Part shown: one piece after another, positions 59,432-64,000 of the stretch | Layout of the letters: the number at the start of each line of letters is the position of its first letter | How positions within the stretch are numbered: the stretch's first letter is position 1 | Position numbers and translations under genes: made by a program | DNA from: Solirubrum puertoriconensis | Lineage (GTDB): Bacteria > Bacteroidota > Bacteroidia > Cytophagales > Hymenobacteraceae | Length of the DNA stretch: 64,000 nucleotides | Assembly: GCF_001483135.1 (NCBI RefSeq) | Contig: NZ_LNAL01000008.1 | Location: 1,116,001 to 1,180,000, forward strand | Direction of reading: 5' to 3' | The notes under the pieces: generated by a model | What the model saw: the letters and a program-made list of their open reading frames with translations, nothing else | The model's database searches: none | Told to the model about the DNA's origin: nothing

Positions 59432-59789
59432 ACAAAAGGGTTTTGGTTGGGGGATAGACTAGGCTAGCTAAAGGCGCAGGATCAGGAGTTTACTAGAACG
59501 AGGGGCATTGCGTATGGTTGAGAGTATCTAGGTATTTTTATATAATATTTTAACCAGCTAAACAATGCAGTAACACAGCTGTTGTAGCAGCCCCATTGTG
59601 CTTACAACTGGTAGCTTTGTTAGCAGAACACCTCGCTCCGGGCTGGCTGCGCTTTAGCTAACCCCAAGCGGAGCCCAGCGAACGTATGCCAACCGTTGCA
59701 CTTGCCAACTGCGCTGGCTGCTATAGGTATGCTGCCTTCGCTGGTGGGCTTTTAGGAGCTGTTCGCTTCTCCCGATTACTTGGCTAATT
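59432..59789. other. Divergent AT-rich spacer between ino1 operon and histidine kinase
   Basis: This 358-base spacer must hold the promoters of both the eight-gene minus-strand operon and the plus-strand kinase gene. Bases 59525-59565 are nearly all A and T. A -7-like TAGCTTTG lies at 59612-59619 on the plus strand, without a TTG at the right distance. I see no open frame or RNA gene. Confidence 0.5.
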
Positions 59790-62393
59790 ATGCCTACTGC
59801 AGCCCCTCAGCCCAATGCCAATTTGCAAGCCAGTACGGCCGAACAAGCGCTGGCGCTCGGCTCCATGTTCGACACCATGCCGTGGGGCGTGCTGCAGTTT
59901 GCGGCCGATGGCACGCTGGCTCTGGTAAGCAAGGCGGCCGAAGCGCTCTGGGGTTTATCGCGCCCGAAGTTGATGGGCACGGTGCCTTGGCAAGCCTATC
60001 CCGAGGCACTGCCAGCCCAACTCTACCAAGCCCTGCAGTACGCGCTGCACCAACCCGGCACCCCCGAGTTGGCCGTGTTTTGGTTGCCCAATACACAGCG
60101 CTACATCAGCATGAGCAGCGCGCCTGCCTCCAATGGCGGCGTGTGGGTGTACTGGCAAGATGTAACTGAGCAGCAGCAGCAGGTGCAGCAGTACCAAGCC
60201 CTTGTCGAGAATACGCCCGACATCATTACGCGCTGGAACCAAGAGTTGCGGCTGGTATTCAGCAACCGGGCATTTCAGCAGAAAACGGGGGAGCCGCCCG
60301 CTTGGCTGCTAGGCAAAACCACCCACGAAATAAGTCAGCCCGAAACCGTAACCGGTCCGTGGGTGGCCAAGCTGCAGCGCGTGCTCGATACGGGCGAGCC
60401 GCAGGAGCACTACAGCTCGGTGACTACTGCCAACGGGGTAGCGCACTATTTCACGCGCATGGTGCCCGAGCTGCACAACGGCATTGTGCAAACGGTGCTG
60501 GCCATTACGCACGACATCACGGAGCTGCGCGAGCAGGCCTACTTCACCGAAAAACTTACCAACAGCACCCCCGATCTGCTGTACGTACTGGAGCTTACCG
60601 AGCCGCACGTTACCTACATCAACAGACGGGTAGAGGCCGTGCTGGGTAGTCCGCCCTCGGAGGTAACGGCCACCGGGGCCATGGTGCTGCGCAATGCCCT
60701 TCACCCCGACGACCTAGGCCGCCGCATGGCGCACATTGCTGCCTGCCGCGACTTAGCCGACGATGAAGTAAAAATCATTGACGTGCGCTTTCGCGTAGCC
60801 GATGGCTCGTACCGCTGGTTTCGGCTGCGCGACCGGGCCTTTATGCGCGGGCCCGACGGCCGCGTAACGCACACCATTGGCTCGGGGCAGGATATTGATG
60901 CCCAGCGTAAGGCCGAGCGCGAGCTGCAGGAAAGCAAGGCTTTTATCGAGGAAGTAACCAAGTCGACGCCCGATCTGATTACCATTCATGATGTGCCGAG
61001 CAACCGCGTGGTGTACGCCAACCATACCGACCCGTGGTACGGGCAACTCGCGTTGCCCTTGGTGCACAGCATGCCCGACTCTGAGCGCGTGCAGCTGCTC
61101 TTTCACCCCGACGACCACGTGCGGGCCAATGAGTTTATGCAACAGCGGCGGCAGCTAGCCGACGGCGACATCTTGGAAATTGAGGTGCGCAACCAATTCG
61201 GGAACACCGAATGGCAGTGGCTGCGCATCAGGAGCAAGGTGTTTCGGCGCAATGCTGCCGGGCAGCCCTTGCAAATCATTTCGTTTACCAGCAACATCAC
61301 CGCCGCTAAGCAGGCGCAGCAGGCCCTGCAGCAAGCCCACGCGCAGCTTACCTGGGCCAGCTCTACCATTCGGCGCATGCTCGATGGCTCGCCGGCGGCC
61401 ATTTGCCTGATGGAGGCCCGGCGCGATGCACACGGGCGGATCGTCGACTTTGTCTTCCGGGGAGTAAACCAGGCCGCCGAAGATCTAAACCAACGCACCG
61501 AGGCCGAACTGCTGGGCCACGGCTTGCTCGAGTTTTACCCCAACGTGCGGCAGGTGTTTTTCGACGATTACGTGCGCGTGGTAGAAACCGGTGAGCCTTT
61601 CCGGACGGAGCGGGGCTACACCGGCGAGCATTTCCGCAACCGGTGGTTTGATGTATCGGCCGTGAAAAACGAGGACGGCTTCATCATGACCTACCTCGAT
61701 ATATCCAGCCGCAAGCAAATTGAGCTGGCCCTGCAGCAAGCCAATACGCGCCTGCAGCAGTTAAGCGGGGCCGTGCTGCAAGCGCAGGAAGAGGAGCGCC
61801 AACGTATTGCCGAAAGCCTGCACAACGGCCTGGGGCAGGTGCTGTACGCCGCCAAGCTGCAGCTCGATCAGTTGCCCAGTGCGCAGGCGCTTTCCGATAC
61901 TCCTCGGCAAGCTGCTGCCCGCCGCGAGGCCGACCGCTTGCTGGCCGAGGCCATCCGGCTCACGCGCAGCATTTCGCACGAGCTTACACCGCGCATTGTG
62001 GCCGAGCTCGGCCTGGAGGCTGCCCTGCAGGATATCTGCCGCAGCCTTAGCACAGGCATGCTGCACATGCAATGCCTGATACTGCTCGACGACGAATTGC
62101 CCTTAACCTTGCAAGTAGCCTTGTACCGCTTAGCGCAGGAATTGGCCCAGAACATTGTAAAGCACGCCGGCGCCACCCAGGCCACTCTGGAGGTAGCCAC
62201 GCGCCCCGGTTGGGTGGTGATGCAAATTGAAGACAACGGCTGCGGCTTTGTGCCCGAAGAACCGACTACCGGCATTGGCCTCAAAACCCTGCGCGACCGG
62301 GTCGACCTGATTGGCGGAACCACGCACATCAGCACCTCGGCCCGGCAGGGCACGCGCATTCAGGTGCGCATACCGCTGCCGGCGGCCAATTAG
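59790..62393 (+). CDS. Multi-PAS sensor histidine kinase (NarL-partner type)
   Basis: An 867-residue cytoplasmic kinase. About five PAS-like domains can be traced (from about 20, 140, 265, 390 and 530), for example YQALVENTPDIITRWNQELR and LTNSTPDLLYVLELTE. Residues about 650-690 are HisKA_3, with the phospho-acceptor in ERQRIAESLHNGLGQVLY. The ATPase half has N-box ELAQNIVKHAGA, G1 EDNGCGF and G2 GIGLKTLRDRVDLIGG. There is no signal peptide or membrane segment, so it senses inside the cell. No response regulator is adjacent. It is divergent from the ino1/YcaO operon and could control it, which is inference. Its stop overlaps the next gene by 4 bases. Confidence 0.9.
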   Translation: MPTAAPQPNANLQASTAEQALALGSMFDTMPWGVLQFAADGTLALVSKAAEALWGLSRPKLMGTVPWQAYPEALPAQLYQALQYALHQPGTPELAVFWLPNTQRYISMSSAPASNGGVWVYWQDVTEQQQQVQQYQALVENTPDIITRWNQELRLVFSNRAFQQKTGEPPAWLLGKTTHEISQPETVTGPWVAKLQRVLDTGEPQEHYSSVTTANGVAHYFTRMVPELHNGIVQTVLAITHDITELREQAYFTEKLTNSTPDLLYVLELTEPHVTYINRRVEAVLGSPPSEVTATGAMVLRNALHPDDLGRRMAHIAACRDLADDEVKIIDVRFRVADGSYRWFRLRDRAFMRGPDGRVTHTIGSGQDIDAQRKAERELQESKAFIEEVTKSTPDLITIHDVPSNRVVYANHTDPWYGQLALPLVHSMPDSERVQLLFHPDDHVRANEFMQQRRQLADGDILEIEVRNQFGNTEWQWLRIRSKVFRRNAAGQPLQIISFTSNITAAKQAQQALQQAHAQLTWASSTIRRMLDGSPAAICLMEARRDAHGRIVDFVFRGVNQAAEDLNQRTEAELLGHGLLEFYPNVRQVFFDDYVRVVETGEPFRTERGYTGEHFRNRWFDVSAVKNEDGFIMTYLDISSRKQIELALQQANTRLQQLSGAVLQAQEEERQRIAESLHNGLGQVLYAAKLQLDQLPSAQALSDTPRQAAARREADRLLAEAIRLTRSISHELTPRIVAELGLEAALQDICRSLSTGMLHMQCLILLDDELPLTLQVALYRLAQELAQNIVKHAGATQATLEVATRPGWVVMQIEDNGCGFVPEEPTTGIGLKTLRDRVDLIGGTTHISTSARQGTRIQVRIPLPAAN

Positions 62394-63127
62394 GCGAGCT
62401 GGCCTAGGTCGAGCACCGCGCCGGGCTGCAGGGCATGAATGCGCACATCGGCTTCGGCTGATAAGTGCGCTTGCAGTTGCTCGGGCGTGCCTTTCAGGGC
62501 GGGGTAGGTGCCGTAGTGGAAAGGCACTACGTGGCGCACCTGCAGCAGGCGTGCAGCGCAGGCCGCCTCCAACGGGCCCATGGTGTACTGGTCGCCGATG
62601 GGCAGCAGCGCCACGGTGGGTTGGTACAGCTCGGCCAGCAGGCGCATGTCGCCAAACACGGCTGTGTCGCCGGCGGCGTACACCACCGCGCCATCAGAGA
62701 AACGCAGGATAAAACCTACGCCCTCGTGCGGGAAGCCGGCCGTGCCATCGGGCAAATCGATGTGGGCGCTGTGGAAAGCCAGCGTCATGGTGATGCGCAC
62801 GCCTAGCACCTCAATTGAGCCGCCTTTGTTCATGGGCTCGAACTGCGCAGTGGGCACGCCTTGGCTGTAAAGGTAAAAGCGCACTTGCGGCTGGGCGATG
62901 CAGCGGGCACCGGTGCGGGCCAGCAGCTCGGCTAGATTCGCGTCGAAGTGGTCGTCGTGGCCGTGGGTGACCAGCACCAAGTCGGCCTGCTCGGGCTGCC
63001 ACAGGTGCTCGGGCACGAATGGGTTGTTGGTAAACCACGGGTCGATGAGAATAACGCGGCCCTCAGGCGAGGTGAGGCGAAAGGCCGCGTGGCCCAGAAA
63101 CTGCAGCTGCGTGCTGGCGTTTGGCAT
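62390..63127 (-). CDS. UPF0173 metal-dependent hydrolase
   Basis: A 245-residue metallo-beta-lactamase-fold protein of the UPF0173/YtkL type. Metal motif THGHDDHFD (about residues 53-61), FHSAHID, AGDTAVFGDM and HYGTYPAL are all present. ATG 63127 (MPNASTQLQFLGHAAF) starts the first strand; the longer frame is rejected. Cytoplasmic; substrate not known for the family. It converges on the histidine kinase gene with a 4-base overlap. Confidence 0.9.
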   Translation of the reverse strand: MPNASTQLQFLGHAAFRLTSPEGRVILIDPWFTNNPFVPEHLWQPEQADLVLVTHGHDDHFDANLAELLARTGARCIAQPQVRFYLYSQGVPTAQFEPMNKGGSIEVLGVRITMTLAFHSAHIDLPDGTAGFPHEGVGFILRFSDGAVVYAAGDTAVFGDMRLLAELYQPTVALLPIGDQYTMGPLEAACAARLLQVRHVVPFHYGTYPALKGTPEQLQAHLSAEADVRIHALQPGAVLDLGQLA

Positions 63128-63286
63128 GTGGTGAGGTGCTGGTTGGGGCCGCAAAATAGCGGGTTGGCAGCCTGGGACAGCTAATGACTTGCTGCCCCAC
63201 TGCCAACCTAGCCGATGGGTTTGCGTAGGCCTAGCCCAACCAATCGCACCGGGTACCAACCCCGAAGCCTTCCTTACGCTTACCGC

Positions 63287-63709
63287 ATGCAATCAGCCCC
63301 CGCCACCCTGCGCGTTTATTTCGAAAATGCTTCGGGCCGCGTAGCCGAGCACCCCGAAGGTTTTGCGGTGGTTACCTGGTACAAAGGCACGCGGCAGCTC
63401 GACGACTTCAGGGCGGTGCTTAACCACCTCGACCGCCTGCTGCGCCTGCGCAACGGGAGCAAGCTGCTGGCCGATCAGCGGCTGATGACGCCCTTTACGC
63501 CCGCCGAGAGTAACTGGGTGGTAGAAGACTGGCTGCCCAGGGCCGTGGGCGAAGGGCCCTACCGCTACGCCGCCGTGCTGCTGCCGCTCGATGTGTTTGC
63601 TCGGCTTTCAACCAAAAACGTGCTGTCGGAGTCGCAGGAGAAGTTTCTGGCCTACCAGTTTTGTGCCGATGAGGCGGAAGCCGCGCAGTGGCTGCGGCAG
63701 CTACCGTAG
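63287..63709 (+). CDS. STAS-like hypothetical protein
   Basis: A 140-residue soluble protein. ATG 63287 (MQSAPATLRVYFENASG) is preferred over the longer frame. The pattern FAVVTWYKGTRQLDDFRAVL, LLADQRLMTPF and YAAVLLPLDVFARLSTKNVL resembles SpoIIAA/STAS-like folds (strand, helix, conserved polar loop), but I cannot name a family with confidence. It is divergent from the UPF0173 gene and converges on the truncated SnoaL-like gene, with 4 bases between the stop codons. Confidence 0.7.
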   Translation: MQSAPATLRVYFENASGRVAEHPEGFAVVTWYKGTRQLDDFRAVLNHLDRLLRLRNGSKLLADQRLMTPFTPAESNWVVEDWLPRAVGEGPYRYAAVLLPLDVFARLSTKNVLSESQEKFLAYQFCADEAEAAQWLRQLP

Positions 63710-63713
63710 CCAA

Positions 63714-64000
63714 TCAGGCCATCGGCATGCTGCTGTTCCAAATGTCGCGGTGCAGCTTCCACTGACTGCCTTCGTGCTTCCAAACGGCCAGGTACTTGCC
63801 GCGGTCGACGAGTTGGTGCGCTTCGCCAAACAGCCGGTAAGTGCCTATTTCAATGGCCGTATCATCGTCGAGCTGCTCTACCTCCACGGGGTGCAGCGCC
63901 GCCTCCCGAATACCGCTTTGCATGGCGGCTTGCCAATAAGCAGCAATGTTCTCCTGGCCTACCACCGGCTCGTGGCCCGAGGGCAGCACCGTGCCGCTGG
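63714..64000 (-). CDS. SnoaL/DUF4440-like protein, 5' end outside window
   Basis: The C-terminal 95 residues of a nuclear-transport-factor-2 fold protein: LPSGHEPVVGQENIAAYW, then ALHPVEVEQLDDDTAIEIG and a last strand with AVWKHEGSQWKLHRDIWN. This is the usual DUF4440 ending. The frame stays open through base 64000 (SGT before the GTG at 63989), so the start lies beyond the edge. The role in this family is varied (small-molecule binding or isomerase-like); none is assigned. Confidence 0.75.
   Translation of the reverse strand, partial: SGTVLPSGHEPVVGQENIAAYWQAAMQSGIREAALHPVEVEQLDDDTAIEIGTYRLFGEAHQLVDRGKYLAVWKHEGSQWKLHRDIWNSSMPMA

Noticed and set aside
1-64000. tRNA, rRNA, insertion sequences, attachment sites
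   Set aside because: No cloverleaf, rRNA-like conserved sequence, transposase motif or paired terminal repeats were seen.

Overview
The window looks like chromosomal DNA of a GC-rich Bacteroidota bacterium, most likely Hymenobacter or a close relative in the Cytophagales. The evidence is two proteins with type IX secretion (T9SS) C-terminal sorting domains, a Bacteroidota-type LptD, a DUF5916 barrel protein, the rpsP-rimM-trmD-rplS order with a long S16, and promoters of the Bacteroidota form (TTG, 20-21 bases, TAnnTTTG). I see no rRNA, tRNA, insertion sequence, CRISPR array or prophage.

Layout. 1-4400: a frameshifted conserved gene cut by the left edge, an SDR epimerase, overlapping queD and folE, and a secreted coiled-coil protein. 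4490-8640: a pyrophosphatase-like lipoprotein and an M1 metallopeptidase with a C-terminal barrel-like region. 8730-11220: rpsP-rimM-trmD-rplS, with a 78-base hairpin between rpsP and rimM and a private promoter for rplS. 11450-17150: desaturase, pseudouridine synthase, panB, lptD. 17225-23290: amidase, MlaD-like protein, acyl-CoA carboxylase beta subunit, poxB. 23500-28130: a repeat-rich secreted fibre-like protein and a T9SS cargo protein. 28480-33470: SirB1-like protein, redoxin, phosphopantetheinyl transferase, WD40 protein, DivIVA-domain protein, folB. 33668-36690: a BlaI/BlaR1-type pair with a clear operator array. 36925-50120: DUF5916 protein, meaB, Nudix hydrolase, cupin, L,D-transpeptidase, lipoprotein, hydrolase, SDR, ankyrin protein and a second T9SS cargo protein.

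50490-59430 is the most unusual part. Eight minus-strand genes, tightly spaced and partly overlapping, encode in transcription order: inositol-3-phosphate synthase, an HD-like protein, a Gfo/Idh/MocA oxidoreductase, a zinc-ribbon metallo-beta-lactamase-fold protein, a YcaO-domain protein, a TIM-barrel isomerase, a family 4 glycosyltransferase and a PIG-L deacetylase. This reads as a biosynthetic operon for an inositol- or sugar-derived small molecule in which YcaO would activate an amide or carboxylate. I know of no described pathway with this gene set. A five-PAS histidine kinase is divergent from it. The right edge holds a UPF0173 hydrolase, a small hypothetical gene and a truncated SnoaL-like gene.

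Across the whole window the palindrome CCTAGG occurs about 90 times by eye, roughly four times chance for this base composition and opposite to the usual avoidance of CTAG. It lies in genes, where it usually creates the otherwise rare Leu codon CTA, and in spacers and at stop codons. It behaves like a highly iterated palindrome. Many starts below were moved inward from the longest open frame to the first start that gives a signal peptide or the conserved family N-terminus.
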